From contig NW_027488645.1 in assembly GCF_050948215.1 (NCBI RefSeq), positions 310,001 through 374,000 of the forward strand: a stretch of 64,000 nt of DNA, given 5' to 3'. This DNA comes from Halictus rubicundus (taxonomy: Eukaryota > Arthropoda > Insecta > Hymenoptera > Halictidae). The position numbers and the translations under genes are program-made. Below are positions 48,756 through 62,561 of the stretch, piece by piece. Positions within the stretch are counted from its first letter, which is position 1. Every line of letters begins with the position of its first letter. The notes beneath the pieces were generated by a model. That model searched no databases, was not told the DNA's origin, and was given only the letters and a program-made list of their open reading frames with translations.

Positions 48756-51700
48756 ATAGGATAGGATACGGGATATGATAGGATTGAGGATAGGATAGGA
48801 TAGAGGATAGGATAGAGGATAGGATAGAGGATTGAATAGGATTGAGGATAGGATAGGATAGAGGATAGGATAGGCGATTGGATAGGATACAGGATAGGAT
48901 AGGATAGAAGATAGGATAGGATTGAGGATAGTATAGGATATAGGATAGGATAGGATAGAGGATAGGATAGAGGATGGGATAGGATACACGACAGGATAGG
49001 ATAGAGGACAGGATATGATAGAGGATATTATAGGATAGAGGACAGGATAGGATAGAGGATAGGATAGGATAGAAAATAGGATAGGACAGAGGATGGGATA
49101 GGATAAAGTATAGGATAGGATAGAGGATATTATAGGATATAGGATACGATAGGATAGAGGATAGGATACGATAGAGGATGGGATAGGATAGAGGATAGGA
49201 TAGGATAGAGGAGAGGATACGATAAAGGATGGGATAGGATAGGGGATAGGATAGGATTGAGGATAGGATAGGATAGAGGAATGGATAGAGGATAGGATAG
49301 AGGATTTGATAGGATAGGGGATGGGATACGATAAAGGATGGGATAGGATAGAGGTTCGATAGAATAGAGGATAGGATAGAGGATTGGATAGAGGATAGGA
49401 TACAGGATTGGATATGATAGGGGATATTGTAGGATAGACGATAGGATAGGATAGAGGATGGGATAGGATAGAGGATAGGATAGAATAGAGGATTGGGTAG
49501 GGTAGAGGATAGTATAGGACTGAGGATAGGATAGGATAGAGGATAGGATAGAGAATAGGATACGATAGAGGATGGGATAGGATAGAGGATACGATAGGAT
49601 AGAGCATAGGATAGGATAGAGGATTTTATAAGATAGAGGATAGGATAGGATAGAGGATAGGATAGGATAGAGGATTTTATAGGATAGAGTATAGGATAGG
49701 ATAGAGGATAGGATAGGATAGGGTATAGGATAGGATAGAGGATAGGATAGGATAGGGGATAGGATAGGATTGAGGATAGGATAGGATAGAGGATAGGATA
49801 GAGGATTGGATAGGATAGAGGATGGGATAGGATAGAGGATAGGATAGGATAGAGGATTTTATAGGATAGAGTATAGGATAGGATAGAGGATAGGATAGGA
49901 TAGACGATAGGATAGGATAGAGGATGTGATAGGATAGAGTATAGGATAGAATAGAGGATTGGGTAGGGTAGAGGATAGTATAAGACTGAGGATAGGATAG
50001 GATAGAGGATAGGATAGAGAATAGGATACGATAGAGGATGGGATAGGATAGAGGATACGATAGGAGAGAGGATAGGATAGGATAGAGGATAGGATAGGAT
50101 AGGGGATAGGATAGGATTGAGGATAGGATAGGATAGAGGGTAGGATAGAGGATAGGATAGGATAAAGGATAGGATAGAGGATAGGATAGGATAGAGGTTA
50201 GGATAGGATAGAGGATAGGATAGGATAGAGGATATTTTAGGATACAGGATAGGATAGGATAGAGGGTAGGATATTATAGAGGATTTTATAGGATAGAGGA
50301 TAGGATAGGATAGAGGATAGGATTGGATAGAGGATAGGATAGGATAGAGGATTTTATAGGATAGAGTATAGGATAGGATAGAGGATAGGATCGGATAGAC
50401 GATAGGATAGGATAGAGGATGGGATAGGATATAGGATAGGATAGAATAGAGGATCGGATAGGATAGAGGATACGATAGGATAGAGGATAGGATAGGATAT
50501 GATAGGGGATAGGATAGGATAGAGGATAGGATAGTATAGAGGATATTATAGGATAGAGGATAGGATAGGATAGAGGATAGGACAGGATAGAGGATGGGAT
50601 AGGATAGAGAATAGGATAGGATAGGATAGAGGATAGGATAGGACAGACGATACGACAGGATAGAGGATAGGATAGGATACGGGATATGATAGGATTGAGG
50701 ATAGGATAGGATAGAGGATAGGATAGAGGATAGGATAGAGGATTGAATAGGATTGAGGATAGGATAGGATAGAGGATTGAATAGGATTGAGGATAGGATA
50801 GGATAGAGGATAGGATAGGCGATTGGATAGGATACAGGATAGGATAGGATAGAGGATAGGATAGGATAGAGGATAGGATAGAGGATGGGATAGGATTGAG
50901 GATAGGCTTGGATAAAGGATAGGGTATGATAGAGTATAAGATAGGATAGAGGATAGGATAGGATAGAGGATAGGATAGGATAGAGGATAGGATAGGATAG
51001 GGGATAGGATAGGATTGAGGATAGCATAGGATTGAGAATACGACAGGATAGAGGATAGGATAGGATGGGGGATAGGATAGGATTGAGGGTAGGATAGGAT
51101 AGAGGATAGGATAGAATAGAGGATAGGATAGGATAGAGGATAGGATAGAGGATGGGATAGGATAGAGGATTCAATAGGATAGAGGATAGGATAGGATAGA
51201 GGATAGGATAGGATAGAGGATAGGATAGGATAGAGGATACGATAGGATAGAGGATAGGATAGGATAGAGGATTGTATACGATAGAGGATAGGACAGGATA
51301 GAGGATTGTATAGGATAGAGGATAGGATAGGATAGGGGATAGGATACGTTAGAGGATGGGATAGGATAGAGGATAGTATAGGATATAGGATAGGATAGGT
51401 TAGAGGATAGTATAGGATACAGAATAGGATAGGATAGGATAGAGGATAGGATAGAGGGTAGGATAGAGGATTGGATATAGGATATGATAGGATAGAGGAT
51501 AGGATACGATAGAGGATGGGATAGGATAGAGGATAGGATATGATAGAGGATTTTATAGGATAGAGGATAGGATAGGATAGAGGATAGAATAGGATAGAGG
51601 ATAGGATAGGATAGGGGATAGGATAGGATTGAGGATAGGATGGGATAGAGGATTGTATAGGATAGAGAATAGGATATGATAGGATAGAGGATAGGATAGG

Positions 51701-52001
51701 ACAGAGGATACGACAGGATAGAGGATAGGATAGGATAGGGGATAATAGGATTGAGGATAGGATAGGATAGAGGATAGGATAGGATAGAGGATAGGATAGA
51801 GGATATGATAGAGGATTTGATAGGATAGGGGATAGGATAGGATTGAGGATAGGATAGGATAGGATAGAGGATAGGATAGAGGATTGGATAGGATAGAGGA
51901 AATTATAGGATAGACGATTGGATAGGATAGAGGATGGGATAGGATAGAGGATACGATAGTATAGAGGATAGGATAGGATAGAGGATAGGATAGGATAGAG
52001 G
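48756..52001. repeat. 3.25-kb tandem higher-order repeat, copy 1
   Basis: Markers ACGGG at 48768, GAGCAT ending 49607, GGGTAGGG at 49961 and TATTTTAGG at 50233 each recur exactly 3246 bp later. After about 50.76 kb the offset is 3212 bp (GATTGTATACG at 51270; GATTGGATATAGG at 51469) because this copy holds an extra 34 bp. After about 51.6 kb it becomes 3263 bp, because the partner holds an extra 51 bp. Copy 1 runs directly into copy 2. Within copy 1, the stretch near 50.02-50.70 kb is itself related to 48.08-48.76 kb (offset 1938 bp). Confidence 0.88.
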
Positions 52002-55000
52002 ATAGGATAGGATACGGGATATGATAGGATTGAGGATAGGATAGGATAGAGGATAGGATAGAGGATAGGATAGAGGATTGAATAGGATTGAGGATAGGAT
52101 AGGATAGAGGATAGGATAGGCGATTGGATAGGATACAGGATAGGATAGGATAGAAGATAGGATAGGATTGAGGATAGTATAGGATATAGGATAGGATAGG
52201 ATAGAGGATAGGATAGAGGATGGGATAGGATACACGACAGGATAGGATAGAGGACAGGATATGATAGAGGATATTATAGGATAGAGGACAGGATAGGATA
52301 GAGGATAGGATAGGATAGAAAATAGGATAGGACAGAGGATGGGATAGGATAAAGTATAGGATAGGATAGAGGATATTATAGGATATAGGATACGATAGGA
52401 TAGAGGATAGGATACGATAGAGGATGGGATAGGATAGAGGATAGGATAGGATAGAGGAGAGGATACGATAAAGGATGGGATAGGATAGGGGATAGGATAG
52501 GATTGAGGATAGGATAGGATAGAGGAATGGATAGAGGATAGGATAGAGGATTTGATAGGATAGGGGATGGGATACGATAAAGGATGGGATAGGATAGAGG
52601 TTCGATAGAATAGAGGATAGGATAGAGGATTGGATAGAGGATAGGATACAGGATTGGATATGATAGGGGATATTGTAGGATAGACGATAGGATAGGATAG
52701 AGGATGGGATAGGATAGAGGATAGGATAGAATAGAGGATTGGGTAGGGTAGAGGATAGTATAGGACTGAGGATAGGATAGGATAGAGGATAGGATAGAGA
52801 ATAGGATACGATAGAGGATGGGATAGGATAGAGGATACGATAGGATAGAGCATAGGATAGGATAGAGGATTTTATAAGATAGAGGATAGGATAGGATAGA
52901 GGATAGGATAGGATAGAGGATTTTATAGGATAGAGTATAGGATAGGATAGAGGATAGGATAGGATAGGGTATAGGATAGGATAGAGGATAGGATAGGATA
53001 GGGGATAGGATAGGATTGAGGATAGGATAGGATAGAGGATAGGATAGAGGATTGGATAGGATAGAGGATGGGATAGGATAGAGGATAGGATAGGATAGAG
53101 GATTTTATAGGATAGAGTATAGGATAGGATAGAGGATAGGATAGGATAGACGATAGGATAGGATAGAGGATGTGATAGGATAGAGTATAGGATAGAATAG
53201 AGGATTGGGTAGGGTAGAGGATAGTATAAGACTGAGGATAGGATAGGATAGAGGATAGGATAGAGAATAGGATACGATAGAGGATGGGATAGGATAGAGG
53301 ATACGATAGGAGAGAGGATAGGATAGGATAGAGGATAGGATAGGATAGGGGATAGGATAGGATTGAGGATAGGATAGGATAGAGGGTAGGATAGAGGATA
53401 GGATAGGATAAAGGATAGGATAGAGGATAGGATAGGATAGAGGTTAGGATAGGATAGAGGATAGGATAGGATAGAGGATATTTTAGGATACAGGATAGGA
53501 TAGGATAGAGGGTAGGATATTATAGAGGATTTTATAGGATAGAGGATAGGATAGGATAGAGGATAGGATTGGATAGAGGATAGGATAGGATAGAGGATTT
53601 TATAGGATAGAGTATAGGATAGGATAGAGGATAGGATCGGATAGACGATAGGATAGGATAGAGGATGGGATAGGATATAGGATAGGATAGAATAGAGGAT
53701 CGGATAGGATAGAGGATACGATAGGATAGAGGATAGGATAGGATATGATAGGGGATAGGATAGGATAGAGGATAGGATAGTATAGAGGATATTATAGGAT
53801 AGAGGATAGGATAGGATAGAGGATAGGACAGGATAGAGGATGGGATAGGATAGAGAATAGGATAGGATAGGATAGAGGATAGGATAGGACAGACGATACG
53901 ACAGGATAGAGGATAGGATAGGATACGGGATATGATAGGATTGAGGATAGGATAGGATAGAGGATAGGATAGAGGATAGGATAGAGGATTGAATAGGATT
54001 GAGGATAGGATAGGATAGAGGATAGGATAGGCGATTGGATAGGATACAGGATAGGATAGGATAGAGGATAGGATAGGATAGAGGATAGGATAGAGGATGG
54101 GATAGGATTGAGGATAGGCTTGGATAAAGGATAGGGTATGATAGAGTATAAGATAGGATAGAGGATAGGATAGGATAGAGGATAGGATAGGATAGAGGAT
54201 AGGATAGGATAGGGGATAGGATAGGATTGAGGATAGCATAGGATTGAGAATACGACAGGATAGAGGATAGGATAGGATGGGGGATAGGATAGGATTGAGG
54301 GTAGGATAGGATAGAGGATAGGATAGAATAGAGGATAGGATAGGATAGAGGATAGGATAGAGGATGGGATAGGATAGAGGATTCAATAGGATAGAGGATA
54401 GGATAGGATAGAGGATAGGATAGGATAGAGGATAGGATAGGATAGAGGATACGATAGGATAGAGGATAGGATAGGATAGAGGATTGTATACGATAGAGGA
54501 TAGGACAGGATAGAGGATTGTATAGGATAGAGGATAGGATAGGATAGGGGATAGGATACGTTAGAGGATGGGATAGGATAGAGGATAGTATAGGATATAG
54601 GATAGGATAGGTTAGAGGATAGTATAGGATACAGAATAGGATAGGATAGGATAGAGGATAGGATAGAGGGTAGGATAGAGGATTGGATATAGGATATGAT
54701 AGGATAGAGGATAGGATACGATAGAGGATGGGATAGGATAGAGGATAGGATATGATAGAGGATTTTATAGGATAGAGGATAGGATAGGATAGAGGATAGA
54801 ATAGGATAGAGGATAGGATAGGATAGGGGATAGGATAGGATAGAGGATAGAATAGGATAGAGGATAGGATAGGATAGGGGATAGGATAGGATTGAGGATA
54901 GGATGGGATAGAGGATAGTATAGGATAGAGAATAGGATATGATAGGATAGAGGATAGGATAGGACAGAGGATACGACAGGATAGAGGATAGGATAGGATA

Positions 55001-55263
55001 GGGGATAATAGGATTGAGGATAGGATAGGATAGAGGATAGGATAGGATAGAGGATAGGATAGAGGATATGATAGAGGATTTGATAGGATAGGGGATAGGA
55101 TAGGATTGAGGATAGGATAGGATAGGATAGAGGATAGGATAGAGGATTGGATAGGATAGAGGAAATTATAGGATAGACGATTGGATAGGATAGAGGATGG
55201 GATAGGATAGAGGATACGATAGTATAGAGGATAGGATAGGATAGAGGATAGGATAGGATAGAG
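52002..55263. repeat. 3.25-kb tandem higher-order repeat, copy 2
   Basis: Head-to-tail neighbour of copy 1, starting near the ACGGG marker at 52014. It lacks one 34-bp doublet present in copy 1 and has 51 bp more near 54.85 kb. Very few substitutions were seen in the parts compared, so the duplication is recent. The match ends at about 55263, where this copy reads TACGATAGG and copy 1 reads into the start of copy 2. Confidence 0.88.
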
Positions 55264-55859
55264 GATACGATAGGATAGAGGATAGGATAGGATAGAGGAT
55301 TGTATAGGATAAAGGATAGGACAGGATAGAGGATTGTATAGGATAGAGGATAGGATAGGATAGAGGATAGGATAAGATAGGGGATAGGATAGAGGATAGG
55401 ATAGAGGATTGGATAGGATAGGGAATATTGTAGGATAGACGATAGGATATGATAGAGGATGTGATAGGATAGAGGATACGATAGGATAGAGGATAGAATA
55501 GGATAGAGGATAGGATAGGATAGAGGATAGGATAGAGGATTGGATAGGATATTGGATATTATAGGATATAGGATAGGATAGGGTAGAGGATAGGATAGAG
55601 GATATTATAGGATAGACGATAGGATAGGATAGAGGATATGATAGGATAGAGGATACAATAGGATAGAGGATAGGATACGATAGATGATGGGATAGGATAG
55701 AGGATAGAATGGATAGAGGATAGGATACGATAAAGGATGGGATAGGATAGAGTATACGATAGAATAGAGGATAGGATAGGATGGAGGATAGGATAGGATA
55801 GGATAAGGTAGCGGATAGGATAGGATTGAGGATAGGATAGGGGATTGGATAGGATAGGG

Positions 55860-58080
55860 GATATTATAGGATAGACGATAGGATAGAGGATAGGATAGAG
55901 GATTGGATAGGATAGGGGATATTGTAGGATAGACGATAGGATAGGATAGAGGATGGGATAGGATAGAGGATAGGAGAGAATACAGGATAGGATAGGATAG
56001 AGGATAGGATAGGATAGGATAAGGTAGCGGATAGGATAGGATTGAGGATAGGATAGGGGATTGGATAGGATAGAGGATATTATAGGATAGAGGATAGGTT
56101 AGGGGATTGGATAGGATAGAGGATAGGATAGGATTGACGAAAATATGGGATATATTATAGGATAGGATAGAGGATAGGATAGAGGATAGGATAGAGGATA
56201 GGATAGGATACAGGACAGGATAGGATGGAGGACAGGATAGAATAGAGGATAGGATAGGATAGAGGATAGGATAGGATAGAGGATAGGATAGAGGATTGGA
56301 TAGGATAGGGGATATTATAGGATAAACGATAGGATAGAGGATAGGATAGAGGATAGGATAGAGGATAGGATAGAGGATTGGATAGGATAGGGGATATTGT
56401 AGGATAGACGATAGGATAGGATAGAGGATGGGATAGGATAGAGGATAGGATAGAATAGAGGATTGGATAGGATAGGGGATATTGTAGGATAGACGATAGG
56501 ATAGGATGGAGGATGGGATAGGATAAGGGATAGGATAGAATAGAGGATAGGATAGGGTAGAGGATAGTATAGGATTGAGGATAGGATAGGATAGAGGATA
56601 GGATAGGCGATTGGATAGGATACATGATAGGATAGGATAGAGGATAGAATAGGATAGAGGATAGGATAGGATAGAGGATAGGATAGGATAGAGGATAGGA
56701 TACGATAGATAATGGGATAGGATAGAGGATACGATAGGATAGTGGTTAGGATAGGATAGAGGATTATATAGGATAAACGATAGGATGGGATAGAGTATGG
56801 GATAGGATTGAGGATAGGCTTGGATAAAGGATAGGGTATGATAGAGTATAAGATAGGATAGAGGATAGGATAGGATAGAGGATAGGATAGGATAGAGGAT
56901 AGGATAGGATAGGGGATAGGATAGGATTGAGGATAGCATAGGATTGAGAATACGACAGGATAGAGGATAGGATAGGAGGGGGGATAGGATAGGATTGAGG
57001 GTAGGATAGGATAGAGGATAGGATAGAATAGAGGATAGGATAGGATAGAGGATAGGATAGAGGATGGGATAGGATAGAGGATTCAATAGGATAGAGGATA
57101 GGATAGGATAGAGGATAGGATAGGTTAGAGGATAGTATAGGATAGAGTATACGACAGGATAGAGGATAGGATAGGATAGGGGATAGGGTAGGATTGAGGA
57201 TAGCATAGGATTGAGAATACGCCTGGATAGAGGATAGGATAGGATAGGGGATAGGATAGGATTGAGGATAGGATAGGATAGAGGATAGGATAGAGGATTG
57301 GATAGGATAGAGGAAATTATAGGATAGACGATTGGATAGGATAGAGGATGGGATAGGATAGAGGATACGATAGTATAGAGGATAGGATAGGATAGAGGAT
57401 AGGATACGATAGATAATGGGATAGGATAGAGGATACGATAGGATAGTGGTTAGGATAGGGTAGAGGATTATATAGGATAAAGGATAGGATAGGATAGAGT
57501 ATGGGATAGGATTGAGGATAGGCTTGGATAAAGGATAGGGTATGATAGAGTATAAGATAGGATAGAGGATAGGATTGGATAGAGGATAGGATACGATAAA
57601 GGATGGGATAGGATAGAGGATACGATAGAATAGAGGATAGGATAGGATAGAGGATAGGATAGAGGATTGGATAGGATAGGGGATATTATAGGATAGACGA
57701 TAGGATAGAGGATAGGATAGAGGATAGGATAGAGGATAGGATAGAGGATTGGATAGGATAGGGGATATTGTAGGATAGACGATAGGATAGGATAGAAGAT
57801 GGGATAGGATAGAGGATAGGATAGAATAGAGGATAGGATAGGATAGAGGATAGGATAGGATTGAGGATAGGATAGGATATTGGATAGGATAGAGGATACA
57901 TTAGGGGATTGGATAGGATAGAGGATAGGATAGGATTGAGGAAAATATAGGATATAGGATAGGATAGGATAGAGGATAGGATAGAGGATAGGATAGGATA
58001 CAGGACAGGATAGGATGGAGGACAGGATAGGATAGAGGATAGGATAGAGGATAGGATAGAGAATAGGATAGGATAGGGGA
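55860..58080. repeat. 2.2-kb tandem higher-order repeat, copy 1
   Basis: The markers AAGGTAGCGG (56021), GACGAAAATATGGG (56136) and TAGCAT (ending 57206) recur 2230, 2230 and 2242 bp later. The shift from 2230 to 2242 is a single extra 12-bp unit in copy 2 near 58.43 kb. The boundaries are approximate. Confidence 0.82.
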
Positions 58081-60339
58081 TATTATAGGATAGACGATAG
58101 GATAGAGGATAGGATAGAGGATAGGATAGAGGATTGGCTGGATAGGGGATATTGTAGGATAGACGATAGGATAGGATAGAGGATGGGATAGGATAGAGGA
58201 TAGGATAGAATAGAGGATAGGATAGGGTAGAGGATAGTATAGGATAGGATAAGGTAGCGGATAGGATAGGATTGAGGATAGGATAGGGGATTGGATAGGA
58301 TAGAGGATATTATAGGATAGAGGATAGGTTAGGGGATTGGATAGGATAGAGGATAGGATAGGATTGACGAAAATATGGGATATATTATAGGATAGGATAG
58401 AGGATAGGATAGAGGATAGGATAGAGGATAGGATAGAGGATAGGATAGGATACAGGACAGGATAGGATGGAGGACAGGATAGAATAGAGGATAGGATAGG
58501 ATAGAGGATAGGATAGGATAGAGGATAGGATAGAGGATTGGATAGGATAGGGGATATTATAGGATAGACGATAGGATAGAGGATAGGATAGAGGATAGGA
58601 TAGAGGATAGGATAGAGGATTGGATAGGATAGGGGATATTGTAGGATAGACGATAGGATAGGATAGAGGATGGGATAGGATAGAGGATAGGATAGAATAG
58701 AGGATTGGATAGGATAGGGGATATTGTAGGATAGACGATAGGATAGGATGGAGGATGGGATAGGATAAGGGATAGGATAGAATAGAGGATAGGATAGGGT
58801 AGAGGATAGTATAGGATTGAGGATAGGATAGGATAGAGGATAGGATAGGCGATTGGATAGGATACATGATAGGATAGGATAGAGGATAGAATAGGATAGA
58901 GGATAGGATAGGATAGAGGATAGGATAGGATAGAGGATAGGATACGATAGATAATGGGATAGGATAGAGGATACGATAGGATAGTGGTTAGGATAGGATA
59001 GAGGATTATATAGGATAAACGATAGGATAGGATAGAGTATGGGATAGGATTGAGGATAGGCTTGGATAAAGGATAGGGTATGATAGAGTATAAGATAGGA
59101 TAGAGGATAGGATAGGATAGAGGATAGGATAGGATAGAGGATAGGATAGGATAGGGGATAGGATAGGATTGAGGATAGCATAGGATTGAGAATACGACAG
59201 GATAGAGGATAGGATAGGAGGGGGGATAGGATAGGATTGAGGGTAGGATAGGATAGAGGATAGGATAGAATAGAGGATAGGATAGGATAGAGGATAGGAT
59301 AGAGGATGGGATAGGATAGAGGATTCAATAGGATAGAGGAGAGGATAGGATAGAGGATAGGATAGGTTAGAGGATAGTATAGGATAGAGTATACGACAGG
59401 ATAGAGGATAGGATAGGATAGGGGATAGGGTAGGATTGAGGATAGCATAGGATTGAGAATACGACTGGATAGAGGATAGGATAGGATAGGGGATAGGATA
59501 GGATTGAGGATAGGATAGGATAGAGGATAGGATAGAGGATTGGATAGGATAGAGGAAATTATAGGATAGACGATTGGATAGGATAGAGGATGGGATAGGA
59601 TAGAGGATACGATAGTATAGAGGATAGGATAGGATAGAGGATAGGATACGATAGATAATGGGATAGGATAGAGGATACGATAGGATAGTGGTTAGGATAG
59701 GGTAGAGGATTATATAGGATAAAGGATAGGATAGGATAGAGTATGGGATAGGATTGAGGATAGGCTTGGATAAAGGATAGGGTATGATAGAGTATAAGAT
59801 AGGATAGAGGATAGGATTGGATAGAGGATAGGATACGATAAAGGATGGGATAGGATAGAGGATACGATAGAATAGAGGATAGGATAGGATAGAGGATAGG
59901 ATAGAGGATTGGATAGGATAGGGGATATTATAGGATAGACGATAGGATAGAGGATAGGATAGAGGATAGGATAGAGGATAGGATAGAGGATTGGATAGGA
60001 TAGGGGATATTGTAGGATAGACGATAGGATAGGATAGAAGATGGGATAGGATAGAGGATAGGATAGAATAGAGGATAGGATAGGATAGAGGATAGGATAG
60101 GATTGAGGATAGGATAGGATATTGGATAGGATAGAGGATATTATAGGATAGAGGATACATTAGGGGATTGGATAGGATAGAGGATAGGATAGGATTGAGG
60201 AAAATATAGGATATAGGATAGGATAGGATAGAGGATAGGATAGAGGATAGGATAGGATACAGGACAGGATAGGATGGAGGACAGGATAGGATAGAGGATA
60301 GGATAGAGGATAGGATAGAGAATAGGATAGGATAGGGGA
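58081..60339. repeat. 2.2-kb tandem higher-order repeat, copy 2
   Basis: Second copy, with markers at 58251, 58366 and 59448. The next repeat begins 2259 bp after this one (TATTATAGG at 58081 and 60340), because a 17-bp unit near 60.14 kb is extra. Copies 1 and 2 are close to identical in the stretches compared. Confidence 0.82.
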
Positions 60340-60930
60340 TATTATAGGATAGACGATAGGATAGAGGATAGGATAGAGGATAGGATAGAGGATTGGCTGG
60401 ATAGGGGATATTGTAGGATAGACGATAGGATAGGATAGAGGATGGGATAGGATAGAGGATAGGATAGAATAGAGGATAGGATAGGGTAGAGGATAGTATA
60501 GGATTGAAGATAGGATAGGATAGAGGATAGGATAGGCGATTGGATAGGATACATGATAGGATAGGATAGGATAGAGGATAGGATACGATAGAGGATGGGA
60601 TAGGATAGAGGATACGATAGGATAGAGGTTAGGATAGGATAGAGGATTATATAGGATAGAGGATAGGATAGGATAGAGTATGGGATAGGATTGAGGATAG
60701 GCTTGGATAAAGGATAGGGTATGATAGAGTATAAGATAGGATAGAGGATAGGATAGGATAGAGGATAGGATACGATAGAGGATAGGATAGGTTAGAGGAT
60801 AGTATAGGATAGAGAACACGACAGGATAGAGGATAGGATAGGATAGGGGATAGGATAGGATTGAGGATAGCATAGGATTGAGAATACGACAGGATAGAGG
60901 ATAGGATAGGATAGGGGATAGGATAGGATA
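60340..60930. repeat. 2.2-kb higher-order repeat, internally deleted third copy
   Basis: It starts as a faithful copy (GGCTGG at 60395 matches 58136, offset 2259), then the offset falls to 1425 by the TAGCAT marker ending 60873 (59448 in copy 2). That implies about 834 bp missing relative to copy 2, between roughly 60.48 and 60.55 kb. Confidence 0.7.
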
Positions 60931-61329
60931 GGGTAAGATAGGGGATAGGATAGGATTGAGGATAGGATAGGGGATTGGATAGGATAGAGGATATTATAGG
61001 ATAGTGGATAGGTTATGGGATTGGATAGGATAGAGAATAGGATAGGATTGAGGATATTATAGGATATAGGGTAGGATAGGGTAGAGGATAGGATAGAAGA
61101 TATTATAGGATAGACGATAGGATAGGATAGAGGATATGATAGGATAGAGGATACAATAGGATAGAGGATAGGATAGGATAGCGGATATGATAGGATAGAG
61201 GATAGGATAGGATAGAGGATAGGATAGAGGATAGGATAGTGGACAGGATAGGATAGAGGATAGGATAGTGGACAGGATAGGATAGAGGATAGGATAGGAT
61301 AGAGGATAAGATAGGATAGAGGATGGGAT

Positions 61330-61760
61330 AGGATCGAGGATAGGATAGGATAGGGGATAGGGTAAGATTGAGGATGGGATAGGATAGAGGATAGGATAGG
61401 ATAGAGGATAGGTTAGGACAGAGGATACGATAGGATAGAGTATAGGATAGGATAGAGGATATTATACGATAGAGGATTGGATAGAATAGAGGATATTATA
61501 GGATAGAGGATAGGATAGGATAGAGCATATAATAGAGGATTGGATAGGATTGAGGATATTATAGGATACTGGATAGGTTATGGGATTGGATAGGATGGAG
61601 GGTAGGATAGGATTGAGGATATTATAGGATATAGGATAGGATAGGGTAGAGGATAGGATAGGGGATATTATAGGATAGACGATAGGATAGAGGATAGGAT
61701 AGAGGATAGTATAGAATGCAGGATAGGATAGGATAGAGGATAGGATAGGATGGAGGATAG
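61330..61760. repeat. Repeat pair flanking the pure 17-mer array, left copy
   Basis: The markers GGTAAGATTGAGGATGGG (61361), ACTGGATAGG (61568) and GAATGCAGG (61714) recur at 63578, 63836 and 63982. The offsets are 2217, 2268 and 2268 bp; the 51-bp change equals three 17-mers. Confidence 0.8.
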
Positions 61761-62561
61761 GATAGGATAGGATAGGATGGAGGATAGGATAGTATAGGAT
61801 AAGGTAGCGGATAGGATAGGATTGAGGATAGGATAGGGGATTGGATAGGATAGAGGATATTATAGGATAGAGGATAGGTTAGGGGATTGGATAGGATAGA
61901 GGATAGGATAGGATTGACGAAAATACGGGATATAGGATAGGATAGGATAGAGGATAGCATAGAGGATAGGATAGGATACAGGACAGGATAGGATTGAGGA
62001 CAGGATAGGATAGAGGATAGGATAGGATAGAAAATAGGATAGGACAGAGGATAGGATAGGAGAGAGGATAGGATAGGTGAGAGGATCGTATAGGATAGAG
62101 AATAGGATAGGATAGGATAGAGGATAGGATAGGATAGAGGATAGGATAGGATAGAGGATAGGATACGATAGAGGATGGGATAGGATAGAGGATAGGATTG
62201 GATAGAGGATAGGATACGATAAAGGATGGGATAGGATAGAGGATACGATAGAATAGAGGATAGGATAGGATAGACGTTAGGATAGAGGATTGGATAGGAT
62301 AGAGGATAGGATAGGATAGAGGATAAGATAGGATAGAGGATAGGATAGGATAGGATAAGGTAGGGGATAGGATAGGATTGAGGATAGGATAGGGGATTGG
62401 ATAGGATAGAGGATATTATAGGATAGAGGATACGTTAGGGAATTGGATAGGATGGAAGATAGGATAGGATTGAGGAAAATATAGGATATAGGATAGGATA
62501 GGATAGAGGATAGGATCGGTGAGAGGATCGGAAAGGATAGAGAATAGGATAGGCTAGGATA

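Noticed and set aside
48358..51174. 938-codon minus-strand open frame, and dozens like it across the satellite
   Set aside because: The translation is only the satellite cycle of Y, P, I, L and S; all three minus-strand frames are similarly open, and there is no start context, domain or codon bias. It is a by-product of a stop-free repeat.
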